64,000 nucleotides of DNA from Saccharothrix saharensis (GCF_006716745.1 NZ_VFPP01000001.1:6149386-6213385), one strand, 5' to 3'; positions 41,926-50,667 are shown, counted from the stretch's first letter. The notes: generated by a model from the letters alone, not told the origin. A program made the numbers and translations.

Positions 41926-43154
41926 GCGGCCACCCCGACCACGTGCTCCTCCTCAGCGCACTGGCCCGTGTCGGTGCCGACCGTCGCGGCCAACGCCTGG
42001 TCGAGCAGCCGCTGCAGGGTGGCGGCGTCGGCGTGCGCGGGCAGCTCCCCGCGCACGGCCAGGCCCAGCGGCGAGCAGTCATCCTCAGCCACCGCATCGG
42101 CGCGGATCTGCTCGAACGTCTGCGCCGTCGCCAACTCACGGGCCAGCTCCCGGTGGCGTGACGCGGTGTCACCGGGCACCCGGCGGGCACGCATCAGCTC
42201 GCCCACCAGCTCGGGCAGCCACCTCGGAGGCAGGCTCTTGCCCGCCCACACCCGCAGCCCCGCCGCGATCACGGCGGGCTCGATGCCCTCGCGCAACAGG
42301 CCGATCACCTGCCCGCGCAACGCCGCCACCACCCGCTGGGGCTGGGCGGGGCAGTGCACCGTCACCAGCCGCTCGGCCTCCGCGCGCCGAGCCTGCCGAG
42401 CCGAGCCGGACTCCGTCCCTGCGTCCTGGGCGTCGGTGCCCGCGGGCTCGTCCTCACGCGGGCGGGGATGGGCGCTGGTGCGCGCGGGGTCACCCACTTT
42501 CTGATCTCTCAACGCAAGAGGGCTTACTCCGGTCTCCCGCTCCCCACTCCCTTCTCCCAGGCCCATCGCCGAAGGGGTGCCGGAAGGGTTCGCCGAGGAG
42601 TTCGCCGTGGTGTCCGCGACCGGTTCCCGGCGGGGCGCGCGGCCGGTGGCCGGCTTGCGGGCCGTGCGGGTGTCCATCGCGGCCATCACCGACGCGGGCA
42701 GCTCCCGCGCCCCGGCCTCCAACTCGTCGGCCGCCACCAGCGGGGCCGGACCGGTCACCTCCACCGGCAGGCGGCGCAGCTCGCGGGCCAGCGCGACGCG
42801 CAGGATCGGCGAGACGATCTCGAACGCCACCCGCAGCGCCCCGCGCAGGACGTTGGGCTGCTTCCACAGCTCGTCACGGCGGATGAACGACCGGACGAGG
42901 ACTTCTTCGGTCTCCTGGTCGACCACGATGAACCGCGCGGCATCCAGCTCGGCCAGTGCCGACCGCACGGCCGCCAGGTCCAGGTCCGGGTGCGCCCGCG
43001 CCCACCGCTTGGCCGCCAGGTCGAGCACCCCGGAGTAGGCCAGCTTGGGCTGCGAGAACAACTGGAGGTAGATCAGCTTGGCGACGGCGGACAGTTCGAT
43101 GAAGTCCGGGTCGGTCCAGATGTGCACGTACAGACGGGCGTGATCACGCGCCAC
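41922..43154 (-). CDS. Replication initiator / replisome organiser (DnaD-like)
   Basis: A 410-residue protein. The N-terminus (YVHIWTDPDFIELSAVAKLI then YLQLFSQPKLAYSG) is the winged-helix domain of phage replisome organisers. A long disordered middle (residues about 160-260) is Ser/Thr/Asp-rich and holds few structural features. The C-terminal helical domain (GLREGIEPAVIAAGLRVWAG-like) may recruit DnaB. It starts at GTG 43154 after GGGGGA. In actinophages such proteins act at the phage origin, which may lie within or near this gene; no iterons were found. Confidence 0.7.
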   Translation of the reverse strand: MARDHARLYVHIWTDPDFIELSAVAKLIYLQLFSQPKLAYSGVLDLAAKRWARAHPDLDLAAVRSALAELDAARFIVVDQETEEVLVRSFIRRDELWKQPNVLRGALRVAFEIVSPILRVALARELRRLPVEVTGPAPLVAADELEAGARELPASVMAAMDTRTARKPATGRAPRREPVADTTANSSANPSGTPSAMGLGEGSGERETGVSPLALRDQKVGDPARTSAHPRPREDEPAGTDAQDAGTESGSARQARRAEAERLVTVHCPAQPQRVVAALRGQVIGLLREGIEPAVIAAGLRVWAGKSLPPRWLPELVGELMRARRVPGDTASRHRELARELATAQTFEQIRADAVAEDDCSPLGLAVRGELPAHADAATLQRLLDQALAATVGTDTGQCAEEEHVVGVAA

Positions 43155-43238
43155 GGAAAGTCATCCCCCAACAGAACGAACGTGTCTTGTGGACAGCACG
43201 ACATGGCCGCGCGTCAGTGCACGGCAACTGGTGGTGGG

Positions 43239-43721
43239 TCAGGCGGTCGCGGCCTGATCGGGCACAGTGGCCTGGTGCTCGATGAGCACCGTGAGATTGA
43301 GCGAGTAGACCGGCATCATCTTGTTGCCGTTGCCCCCACGGGCGTCGGTGGAGCGCACGTACCGCCCGGTGCCGACGAGCAGCCCCGCCGACAGCAGGCG
43401 CCGCACGGTCGCGCCGACCATCGGCGGCCGAAGCCACGACGGCAGGTGCTCGCGCCAGCGGTTGGCGTTGGTCTCGCGGAACGGATCGCCCATCGCGTCC
43501 TGCACGATCACCCCAACCACGGCGGCGAGGTGCTCGGCTGTGCGCGGCTCGGCGTCAAGCAGGGCGGAGATGCGGTCGACGGTGCCGCCGTAGTCCAGCG
43601 GCAGCCCGACCAGGTGCTTCGTGATCTCGGAGGTCAGATCCCCGACCGCCTGCGGATCGCGGCGGCGGGAACGGGTCCGGCCGGCCCCCCGAGACCGGTC
43701 GGACCGCGTTGCACCGCTCAT
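43239..43721 (-). CDS. Phage protein with predicted DNA-binding fold
   Basis: A 160-residue protein: basic Arg/Ser-rich first 25 residues, then helical domain segments (ALLDAEPRTAEHLAAVVGV, GATVRRLLSAGLLVGTGRYV) resembling a winged helix, and a C-terminal strand-rich part. It starts with an ATG overlapping the stop of the gene before it (ATGA). It is the second gene of the leftward operon; a role in replication or its control is inferred from context. Confidence 0.65.
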   Translation of the reverse strand: MSGATRSDRSRGAGRTRSRRRDPQAVGDLTSEITKHLVGLPLDYGGTVDRISALLDAEPRTAEHLAAVVGVIVQDAMGDPFRETNANRWREHLPSWLRPPMVGATVRRLLSAGLLVGTGRYVRSTDARGGNGNKMMPVYSLNLTVLIEHQATVPDQAATA

Positions 43722-44035
43722 GCCGCGTCTACCAGGAGAAAGGTCCGGACCTCGCTGATCTCCTCGCACCTGCGCACGACCTCGGGGTGGAGCTCGCGGA
43801 CGAGGCGCGGGCTCAACGTGACCCGTAGTGCTCGGCGGTAGGTGACGGCCGGTATCCCGTTCACCGTGCCGACCTCCATGTCACCGAGCCGATCCTTGAT
43901 CGCGCGGTGCAGGTCGGCTCGAACCCTCTTCAGCTCATCGAGCTGGTCTTCCACCCAGCGCAACCAGTCGATCTGGGCTGCCAGGTCGTCCACCGGGACC
44001 GAGGTCGCGGCGGGAGTGGTGGTGGTCTTCGACAT
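43718..44035 (-). CDS. Small phage protein, first gene of replication operon
   Basis: A 105-residue protein with an N-terminal coiled coil (IDWLRWVEDQLDELKRVRAD) and the pattern DMEVGTVNGIPAVTYRRALR near the middle, similar to small proteins that accompany phage exonuclease/recombinase genes. No such recombinase is present here. The ATG at 44035 is preceded by GGGGGCGG. It is the first leftward gene from the immunity control region, so its promoter probably overlaps the repressor operators. Confidence 0.65.
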   Translation of the reverse strand: MSKTTTTPAATSVPVDDLAAQIDWLRWVEDQLDELKRVRADLHRAIKDRLGDMEVGTVNGIPAVTYRRALRVTLSPRLVRELHPEVVRRCEEISEVRTFLLVDAA

Positions 44036-44244
44036 CAAGTTGGCCGCCCCCTCGACGACCAGCCGTACTCGGGACATGGCTTGGCAGCCCGGACGACGTC
44101 CGGGCGCTGCCTAAGCTCGCGAGCCACTTCGACAACATCGCGATGTGCGATCTGCGCCACGCTAAGCACACGACGTGTAACACTCTGCTTCGAAGCCGCG
44201 ATTTTGCGGATTGGGCGCTGATGGACAACCGCCTCCCATCGGTC

Positions 44245-44270
44245 AGGATCTTCACCTGTGTGAAGATCCT
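44245..44270. promoter_or_regulatory. Operator-like palindrome 1
   Basis: AGGATCTTCAC, four bases, GTGAAGATCCT: 11-base arms, perfectly symmetric. It contains the same half-site (ATCTTCAC) and spacer length as the palindrome at 44352. Confidence 0.75.
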
Positions 44271-44351
44271 TGGTCACAGGCGTTGCGATCAAGCCCGAGC
44301 ATAGGGTCGAATCAGGGGGATTCGTCAACCAGAATGAAGAACTCCGCGTGT

Positions 44352-44371
44352 ATCTTCACGCTCGTGAAGAT
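44352..44371. promoter_or_regulatory. Operator-like palindrome 2
   Basis: ATCTTCAC, four bases, GTGAAGAT: eight-base perfect arms ending 12 bases before the XRE start codon, so binding would block its translation start region or promoter. It is identical in half-site to palindrome 1, 107 bases away. Confidence 0.8.
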
Positions 44372-44382
44372 TTGGGGGTGCG

Positions 44383-44877
44383 ATGTCGCAGGATGACCGC
44401 CGGACCATGCCGAGCGTGGCCGAGATCCTGGAAGCGCTGTTCGACCGTCACCGCAAGCCTGTGCCGGCAGGCAGCAAGCGGCTCGGTCGGCCGTACAGCA
44501 ACCAAGAGGTCGCGGACTGGTGCACCGCTCGTGGCGTGGAGATGTCACAGACGCACGTGTGGAACCTCCGCCAGGTGTCCAAGGCGGTCGACCCACGGGT
44601 GAGCCACCTCAAGGCCATCGCGGAGTTCTTCGGCTACCGACCGGCTTACTTCCTCGACGCGGACGTGTACTGGGACACCGAAGCCCAACTCGGAACGCTT
44701 CCGAAGTCGGGCGAAGGCGACCTGGCGATCCCGACTCAGGAGGCGCAGGCCCGCGTGCTGATGCGCCGTGTCGACGGCCTGACCCAGGCCGGCCTCGCGC
44801 TGATAGCCGGTGTGGTGGATCAGGTGGCGGAGTGGGAGAAGAACCAGAACCATGTGCGCGACACACCGCAGTCGTGA
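44383..44877 (+). CDS. XRE-family repressor (phage immunity)
   Basis: A 164-residue protein with an N-terminal helix-turn-helix (YSNQEVADWCTARGVEMSQT onward) and a C-terminal helical part (RVDGLTQAGLALIAGVVDQV). GGGGG lies four bases before the ATG and an operator palindrome 12 bases before, so it probably regulates itself. It is followed by an ImmA/IrrE protease, the pairing known from ICEBs1 and actinobacterial prophages. It is the best candidate for the lysogeny repressor of this prophage. Confidence 0.85.
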   Translation: MSQDDRRTMPSVAEILEALFDRHRKPVPAGSKRLGRPYSNQEVADWCTARGVEMSQTHVWNLRQVSKAVDPRVSHLKAIAEFFGYRPAYFLDADVYWDTEAQLGTLPKSGEGDLAIPTQEAQARVLMRRVDGLTQAGLALIAGVVDQVAEWEKNQNHVRDTPQS

Positions 44878-44947
44878 GCCAAGAGGGCCTGTCCATCGGC
44901 TGCGAGCCGTGTTCCGCAGGAGACGGGCCGCCCGATCCCGTCGACCC

Positions 44948-45436
44948 GTGTTAAAGCCCCGCGAGGTCGTCCGGATCGCTCGGAACCTGCCGATCACCGA
45001 CCCGTTCGACCTCGATGCCCTGGTGGCAGAGGTGTCCGAGATCGTCGGACTTCCGGTGCACTTGGCGCCCTATCCGCCGCAGACCGCCGTCGAGGCTCGG
45101 CAGCTCGGCGAGGCGTTGCCCGCGGCCTTGTGCATCGCGACTGCGTCCCGCGTGCACGTGCTGTACCGAACGGACACGACCGAGAGCCACCAACGGCACT
45201 CGATCCTGCACGAGGTCGGCCACCTGTTGTGCCGACACGTCACGCCGAACGCCGACTCAGACGTCCGCACGCTGCTTCGCAGCACCTACGACGACGCCAA
45301 GGAGAAGGCAGCCGAGACGTTCGCCTACGAGTTCGAACGCAGGCTCGGCCCTCTACGTGCGCAACAAGGCGAACGCCAAGAAGACGGCCCGTTGACCGAC
45401 ACCATCGAGCGCTACGGCTCGATCCTCGAGGGGTGA
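44948..45436 (+). CDS. ImmA/IrrE-family metalloprotease
   Basis: A 162-residue zinc protease with the active-site motif HEVGH in SILHEVGHLLCRH and a downstream acidic residue in AAETFAYEFE. ImmA proteases cleave their partner repressor to induce excision. It follows the XRE repressor. The GTG at 44948 is proposed; an ATG at 44852, overlapping the XRE stop, would add 32 basic residues that look less conserved. Its stop is immediately followed by the next gene start. Confidence 0.88.
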   Translation: MLKPREVVRIARNLPITDPFDLDALVAEVSEIVGLPVHLAPYPPQTAVEARQLGEALPAALCIATASRVHVLYRTDTTESHQRHSILHEVGHLLCRHVTPNADSDVRTLLRSTYDDAKEKAAETFAYEFERRLGPLRAQQGERQEDGPLTDTIERYGSILEG

Positions 45437-46591
45437 GTGGTGCTTAGCTTCGTCATACCGGTTGTCCTCGTGGTGACGACCGCCCTCGGGTTCTGGGCGT
45501 CCTCCTACCGGCAGACCCGCAACGCAGGAGTCCGCGCCATGTGCATGGCGCTCTTACTCCTGGACGTGGGCATGCTTGTCGGGTACTTGAACGTCGTCGG
45601 CCGAACGTGGCACCCAGTCCTCGCCATGCTGCCGCTCCAGCTCGTACAGCACGTTGCCGTCCTGGGCGCCGCGTTCTACCTCAAGATGTTCTGCCTGCAC
45701 CTCACCGCTGCCCCCGAACGAGTTGCCGCCAAAGCCCGCCGTCGCCGGGTCGTCCTGGCGGTTGCCCTCGTCGCGCTGACCACCTTCTACCTGCTCGGCC
45801 CGTGGCAGGCGGGGTTGACCGAGGTCCACTCCGCTTACGGCAACCAGCGGTGGGTCGCCCCGTACCTCGCCGTCTACTCCGCCTACTTCGCCTGGGCGAT
45901 GCTCGACGTTCTACTGATGTCCCGCTTTGCCCGTCACATCGACCGGCGCCACCTCCGCGTCGGTCTCCGCCTGCTCGGTGCGGGAAGCGTCGGCGGACTG
46001 CTCTACGTGGTGCACAGGATCGGCTTCGGAATCGTCGCAGCGTTCGGCGTGCCAGTGGAACCGGACGCCAACGGCTGGAGCGAGTCGACGGTGCTCGTGA
46101 CCTCCGCGATCACGTTGTTGATGGCGGGTGTCCTGGTTCCACCCCTGGGTGCTCGCTGGGAGGCACGGAGGTTCCACGCACGATTGCAGCCACTCTGGGC
46201 GGAGCTGACGTCGGTAGCGCCCGAACTCGTCTACAGCCCGAGCCACAGACGTGGAGACCGGCTGCGCATCCGCGTCACCGAGATGCGCGACATCCTGATC
46301 GGGCCATTGCACGCCTACCTCGACCCGCAGGTCGCAACCAATGCCGGGAAGCAGGCCGCACGACTCGGCCTGCCAGAACCCGAAGCACGGGCCGTCGCCG
46401 AAGCCGCGACGATCGCCGTGGCCCTTGAAGCCAAGCGTCGAGACCTGCCACCGATCACCGCCATGCCCGTCGTGATCGGAGAAGCCGACGACGTCGCCCA
46501 ACTCGTCCTCATCGCCGACGCCTTCGCCGACTCGCCTATCGTCGCCGACACCGTCAAGGAGTTCCGGAGCCAGCATGACCACGCCCACTGA
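45437..46591 (+). CDS. DUF6545/MAB_1171c-type membrane protein
   Basis: A 384-residue protein with about seven transmembrane helices in the first 240 residues and a soluble C-terminal DUF6545-like domain (LQPLWAELTSVAPELV, RVTEMRDILIGPLHAYL). The trio XRE - ImmA/IrrE - this family is a recurring actinobacterial cassette, usually annotated as a putative transporter with unknown role. GTG at 45437 or 45440 starts it, with GAGGGG upstream and no gap after ImmA. It could sense a signal at the membrane and inform ImmA; that is speculation. Confidence 0.75.
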   Translation: MVLSFVIPVVLVVTTALGFWASSYRQTRNAGVRAMCMALLLLDVGMLVGYLNVVGRTWHPVLAMLPLQLVQHVAVLGAAFYLKMFCLHLTAAPERVAAKARRRRVVLAVALVALTTFYLLGPWQAGLTEVHSAYGNQRWVAPYLAVYSAYFAWAMLDVLLMSRFARHIDRRHLRVGLRLLGAGSVGGLLYVVHRIGFGIVAAFGVPVEPDANGWSESTVLVTSAITLLMAGVLVPPLGARWEARRFHARLQPLWAELTSVAPELVYSPSHRRGDRLRIRVTEMRDILIGPLHAYLDPQVATNAGKQAARLGLPEPEARAVAEAATIAVALEAKRRDLPPITAMPVVIGEADDVAQLVLIADAFADSPIVADTVKEFRSQHDHAH

Positions 46592-47222
46592 CAGCACCGG
46601 CACGACCGCCTCCCGGCGAATGGCTCGACTTGCCACCGAGGTACTCGCACCCTGGGTGTGGGTGCTCGGCCTGCCCCTGGCGATCGGCTGGCACGCCACC
46701 GGCAGCGTGACCGGTGCCCTGCTGTGGGGTCTGATCGTTGGCATCACTGGCTCGGTCATCCCCATGATCGTCATCGTCCGAGGGGCACGGCGCGGCAAGT
46801 GGGACAGCCACCACGTCACGAACCGTGAAGGCCGGGTCGTCCCGTTCATCGCCTGCATCGCCTCGCTCGGCCTCGGTATCGCCATCCTCGTGCTCGGCAG
46901 TGCTCCGAATCAGATGCTCGCTCTCGCGCTGGCGATGTTCGCGACGCTGGTGGCCAGCGTCGCCATCACCTTCGCCCTGCCGGTCAACGGCACCCGAGGG
47001 TGGAAGATCTCCATGCACGCCGCTGTCGCCGCCGGATCTGCCGTGATCCTCACCGTCGCCTACGGCCCCTGGCTCGCGCTCGTCGCCGTTGCGGTGGTGC
47101 TGGTCGGCTGGTCCCGAGTCGAACTCGGAGATCACACCACGGCGCAGATCACCGCAGGCAGCGTTCTCGGGTTGATCGTTGGTGGCCTGCCCTACTGGTT
47201 GATGACGCTTGGTCCCTGGTGA
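46575..47222 (+). CDS. PAP2-like membrane protein
   Basis: A 215-residue protein with five or six transmembrane helices. The region WKISMHAAVAAGSAV and SRVELGDHTTAQ resembles the two conserved parts of PAP2 phosphatases (SGH, and SRxxxxxH), but the SGH reads SMH and the residue after the second His is altered, so activity is doubtful. The ATG overlaps the DUF6545 gene by 17 bases. This protein often accompanies the XRE-ImmA-DUF6545 cassette, inferred from general gene context. Confidence 0.65.
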   Translation: MTTPTDSTGTTASRRMARLATEVLAPWVWVLGLPLAIGWHATGSVTGALLWGLIVGITGSVIPMIVIVRGARRGKWDSHHVTNREGRVVPFIACIASLGLGIAILVLGSAPNQMLALALAMFATLVASVAITFALPVNGTRGWKISMHAAVAAGSAVILTVAYGPWLALVAVAVVLVGWSRVELGDHTTAQITAGSVLGLIVGGLPYWLMTLGPW

Positions 47223-47332
47223 GAGGTCGACCGACCATCAGCTCGGCACCGAGGTCCGGCGTACCGTGGTGATGCCAAGACTGTGCGACGACGCGACCTG
47301 ACTACTCTCGGAGCAGCAGGGAGGTGCACCAG

Positions 47333-48595
47333 ATGGACGAAATGAACCGTCGGTGGCTGGAGCCCAGTCCGGTCGAGATCGGTGCGCGCGCTCGGATGAT
47401 CCGGAGGCGGCGCGGCCTTTCGCTCGAAGTCGTCGCCGGACACGTCGGGATCAGCAAGAGCTACCTGTCCATGCTCGAGAACGGACAACGTCAGTTCGAG
47501 CGGCGCGGGCTGCTGGAGGACATCGCCCAAGCACTGAGCTGCTCCGTCGCAGACCTCACCGGACAGCCCTACTTGCCGAGGGATCGTGCCAGCGCCGAGG
47601 CCCTGGCCACGTTGCCTTCCATCTCGGTGGCCCTCTACGACGCCACGCTGGACGATGTGCCGGATGTGCCTGCTCGCCCGCTGCGCGAACTCGTGGCCTG
47701 GGCCGGGCAAGCCAACGAGCACACCGCGCACAGTCGATACGCCGCTGCCGGACGCGGCCTTGGTGCGCTGCTCACCGACTTGCACGTACACGCAGTCACC
47801 GCCACTGGCGCTGATCGACGAACAGCGCAAGCAGCGCTCGCGGAAGCGTGTCTGGCGGCGTGCGGGGTTGCGCGCAGTCTCGGCAACATGGACTTGGCGG
47901 TGACGGCAGCCGGACGCGCCGAGGAGGTGGCTCGGCGGCTCAATTCCCCAGCTCTGATGGGGTTCACCGCGATGACGAGCACCGGTGCTCTGAGCCGGTT
48001 GGGTGCCAGGAACCGTGCGCAGCGGGTTGCCGAGGCGGCGTTGGATGAGTTGGTCGACGTCGCGGATCCGACCACACCAGACACCGCTACCGCAGAAGCT
48101 GCGGGCATGCTGCACTTGTCCGTGGCGCAGATGTCCGCGAAGTCCGGGCGGCTGGACGATGCGTCCGCGCACTTGGCAGAGGCTGCCGCGTTGGCGGAGC
48201 GCACCGGTGAGCGCAACACCCTGTGGTTCAGCTTTGGTCCAGGAAACGTCCGCGCGTGGAAGCTCTCGGTGGCGGTCGAGTCGGGTGACGGTCCGGCTGA
48301 GGCCGAACGGATCGAGAGCACTCCCGGCTACGCGGATGACCTGGCCGCCGCGGACCGGCGCGCGGCTCTGCACTTCGACCTGGCCCGCGCCTATGCCCAA
48401 GCAGGGGGCGCGCGGGATCCCGCCGCCTTGCGGCACCTCGACACCGCCGACCGGATCGCGCCTCAGCGCATCCGGCACGACCCCGTGGCCCGCGAGCTGC
48501 TGATGACGTTGGATCACCGCGCCGACCGGCAGTCATGGGAACTAAGGTCGTTGGGGAACAGGCTTGGAGTACGTTCACACGTTGTGAACGATTGA
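47333..48595 (+). CDS. XRE-family regulator with TPR-like C-terminal domain
   Basis: A 420-residue protein. Residues 10-65 form an XRE helix-turn-helix (RRRRGLSLEVVAGHVGISKSY then LSMLENGQR). The rest is an alpha-helical TPR-like solenoid with repeated Ala-rich helices, as in actinobacterial XRE-TPR regulators that respond to a peptide or partner. The ATG at 47333 is chosen because GGGAGG lies eight bases upstream. It may be a second repressor or a host-derived regulator in the prophage. An inverted repeat overlaps its stop. Confidence 0.8.
   Translation: MDEMNRRWLEPSPVEIGARARMIRRRRGLSLEVVAGHVGISKSYLSMLENGQRQFERRGLLEDIAQALSCSVADLTGQPYLPRDRASAEALATLPSISVALYDATLDDVPDVPARPLRELVAWAGQANEHTAHSRYAAAGRGLGALLTDLHVHAVTATGADRRTAQAALAEACLAACGVARSLGNMDLAVTAAGRAEEVARRLNSPALMGFTAMTSTGALSRLGARNRAQRVAEAALDELVDVADPTTPDTATAEAAGMLHLSVAQMSAKSGRLDDASAHLAEAAALAERTGERNTLWFSFGPGNVRAWKLSVAVESGDGPAEAERIESTPGYADDLAAADRRAALHFDLARAYAQAGGARDPAALRHLDTADRIAPQRIRHDPVARELLMTLDHRADRQSWELRSLGNRLGVRSHVVND
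48572..48590. promoter_or_regulatory. Inverted repeat CGTTCAC-5-GTGAACG
   Basis: A perfect seven-base-arm repeat with five-base spacer at the 3' end of the XRE-TPR gene. It resembles the TTCAC/GTGAA core of the immunity palindromes and may be an operator for the downstream genes, but the half-site differs. Confidence 0.4.
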
Positions 48596-48870
48596 CCTCT
48601 GGGGCGTGAGAGCGTCCCAGCGTGGTTCTCGCTCAAGCTGTCGTGGGGTGCCACCCACGTTCTCGACCGACGTCTGTGACGTTAACGCCGCGCCAGCGTC
48701 AGACTGTCTGCTTACCTGCCGCTGTACGGGACCTTCGATGTCCTATTCGGTGTATTGCGGCGCGACGGTTTGATCGAGGAAAACTCTCGCTGCCCACCGC
48801 CGACCGGATCGGCTGTGTAGTCAGCCGGTGCAACATGGTCGGCACCATCAGGAAACCGATGGAGGACATC

Positions 48871-49215
48871 GTGAACCTGATCGTGCCTGGTGATATTGAC
48901 GCGGCCATCGTAGCCGCATACCCAGAACTACAGCATTTGTTGGATCTGCGCCACGGCGGATGGCGTTTCCTGCCGATCGAGCCGGGTCGTAGCCAGATTG
49001 ACGGCTTCCGGAAGTGGCCGGCCGGGTGGACGGACGCGATCCGAATCAAGGACTCGGGCGATGCGTTGGGGCTCCGACTGGACGGCGAGCATGCGATCAC
49101 CTGGGAGTACGCCGGTGCGCTTGCCGAGGTGGTCCAGGAGTTGCTGTTGCTGCCGCAGCCGAGTTCGCGGCTGGCTCCACGGTTGGCGAGAGGGAAAGGG
49201 CCGAAGATTGGTTGA
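48871..49215 (+). CDS. Conserved small protein of unknown function
   Basis: A 114-residue protein (VNLIVPGDIDAAIVAAYPEL onward) of mixed alpha/beta character with FRKWPAGWTDAIRIKDSGDA mid-sequence. GGAGG lies five bases before the GTG at 48871, which fixes the start; the frame is open upstream without coding character. It precedes a small HTH and a TPR protein. No family is recognised. Confidence 0.65.
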   Translation: MNLIVPGDIDAAIVAAYPELQHLLDLRHGGWRFLPIEPGRSQIDGFRKWPAGWTDAIRIKDSGDALGLRLDGEHAITWEYAGALAEVVQELLLLPQPSSRLAPRLARGKGPKIG

Positions 49216-49269
49216 CGTTGTGTATCAGGCCGACCGTGGGCTGTCGCCCAGTGACTGTGCGAGGTAGCG

Positions 49270-49557
49270 ATGCCGTTCACCGTTCGACTCAAGAATGACG
49301 TCTTTACCAAAGCAGTCAAGCTCGCAGGTTTTCCATCGGACTACTCGCTTTCGAAGAAGATGGAGATCAACCGGTCAACCGTCGCACGCGTGCTCTCAGG
49401 TGAGCTGAATCCCGGACCGGTGTTCATCGCGGGTGCCTTGAAGGCCCTCACTCCGATGCAGTTCGACGACTTGTTCGAAGTTGTGCGATCCAACCAGAAC
49501 CTGGGTGTGGATGACGATGCGAAGCGTGCAGCACACGGTAGCCGACCTGCTGCGTGA
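49270..49557 (+). CDS. Small helix-turn-helix protein
   Basis: A 95-residue protein with an XRE-like HTH (YSLSKKMEINRSTVARVLSG) in the middle and a C-terminal helix (ALTPMQFDDLFEVV). GAGG precedes the ATG by five bases. Its 3' end overlaps the following TPR gene, so the two are translationally coupled and probably work together, a common HTH-TPR pairing. Confidence 0.75.
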   Translation: MPFTVRLKNDVFTKAVKLAGFPSDYSLSKKMEINRSTVARVLSGELNPGPVFIAGALKALTPMQFDDLFEVVRSNQNLGVDDDAKRAAHGSRPAA

Positions 49558-50317
49558 CATCCGGAACACGCGACGTCTGCCCGAGTGGATCGCCAACGAA
49601 CCCACGCAGTTGTTGGACCTCGTGCACGCCCAGGCTCTGGAAGGGCGTGCGGAGCACGCGTGCGAACTGCTGGTGGAACTCTGGCCGCTGGTTCCCGCCG
49701 AGGTCGACGAACTCGTGCTGCGGCGCCTGCACGAGTGCGGTGTCTTCGTGGCCTCGGTGCTGCCCACGTCGCTGCTGGTGGCTCGAGCCTGTCGGCTGGG
49801 CGCTGGCGTGTTGCGGCACCGCGGACTGTACCGGCTCGCCGCGGCCCAAGGGATGTTCGAACTCGCTGTTCACCGCCTTCAGGACAACGATCCTGATGCG
49901 ATCGCCTCGGCACTGTTGGACTTGGCCGCGACGTACCGCGCCGAGGGGCGCATGCACAGAGTGATCGGCTGCCTGGACGAGGCCTTGGAGACATACGGCC
50001 TGTGCGATGACAGCGTTGGGTTCGCCCGCATGCTGAATGAGCTGGGCGGCCTGATGATCGAGGTCGATCGGTGCGACGCAGCCGTCAAACACCTGACGCG
50101 CGCGGCCACCACGTACAGGCAGTTGGGCCACGTCGTGTCTGCGGCTCAGGCCCACGCCCTGCTCAGCCGCGCACACCGACTTCTCGGCAACCATCATGCC
50201 GCCGACCGTGCACTCAACCGCGCTCTTGCACCGGTCGTCGGGGTGGACGACGCAACGGCCCGGCGGTTACGAGATGTCGCAGCGGGCGTCTCTCGACTCG
50301 GGCCGAACTTGCCGTGA
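49511..50317 (+). CDS. TPR-like helical protein
   Basis: A 268-residue protein made almost wholly of paired helices with TPR-like spacing (RLAAAQGMFELAVHRLQDND and ALLDLAATYRAEGRMHRVIG and LNELGGLMIEVDRCDAAVKH). ATG 49511 is one of several possible in-frame starts. It overlaps the small HTH gene by 47 bases. It is probably a sensor or protein-interaction partner of that HTH protein. Confidence 0.7.
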   Translation: MTMRSVQHTVADLLRDIRNTRRLPEWIANEPTQLLDLVHAQALEGRAEHACELLVELWPLVPAEVDELVLRRLHECGVFVASVLPTSLLVARACRLGAGVLRHRGLYRLAAAQGMFELAVHRLQDNDPDAIASALLDLAATYRAEGRMHRVIGCLDEALETYGLCDDSVGFARMLNELGGLMIEVDRCDAAVKHLTRAATTYRQLGHVVSAAQAHALLSRAHRLLGNHHAADRALNRALAPVVGVDDATARRLRDVAAGVSRLGPNLP

Positions 50318-50410
50318 GTGGTTCACCGCTGTCAGCCACGGGAGGCCAGCTCTGGCTGCGCCTGTGGACCCAACCCAACAAGTCAACTCACAGGGAGATG
50401 TGTCAACGCA

Positions 50411-50626
50411 ATGCAGGACGACGAAGTTCAGATTTCCATCGGTGCCCACATCGTCACCAAGGCACGCATCGGATCCTCCGGATCCGTCACGTGTCAACTC
50501 GTCGGCGACGATGCGGTGTTGACCTTCGCCGACGGCGCACTAGAGATCATCCTCGCCGAGCCCGCGCTCGAGGTCCTGGTCGACAGCGCTTCAGAAGTAC
50601 TCGACGCAATGGTTGAGCGGCACTGA
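50411..50626 (+). CDS. Small acidic protein, last gene before attR
   Basis: A 71-residue protein (MQDDEVQISIGAHIVTKARI onward) of beta/alpha character, with AGGGAG 13 bases before the ATG. It is followed by a strong terminator at 50643. No family is recognised. It is the rightmost prophage gene. Confidence 0.6.
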   Translation: MQDDEVQISIGAHIVTKARIGSSGSVTCQLVGDDAVLTFADGALEIILAEPALEVLVDSASEVLDAMVERH

Positions 50627-50642
50627 CCGTAAGGGCGGATCC

Positions 50643-50667
50643 GGGCTGGAGGGATGACCTCCAGCCC
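50643..50667 (+). terminator. Terminator after last prophage gene
   Basis: GGGCTGGAGG pairs perfectly with CCTCCAGCCC around a five-base GATGA loop, 16 bases after the stop of the 71-residue gene. Confidence 0.8.

Larger units (their letters stand above)
44036..44382. other. Immunity control region
   Basis: 347 bases between the leftward replication operon and the rightward repressor gene. It contains the two ATCTTCAC/GTGAAGAT palindromes at 44245 and 44352. Other short symmetric words are present near 44190. No gene is supported. This is the expected location of the phage genetic switch. Confidence 0.65.
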
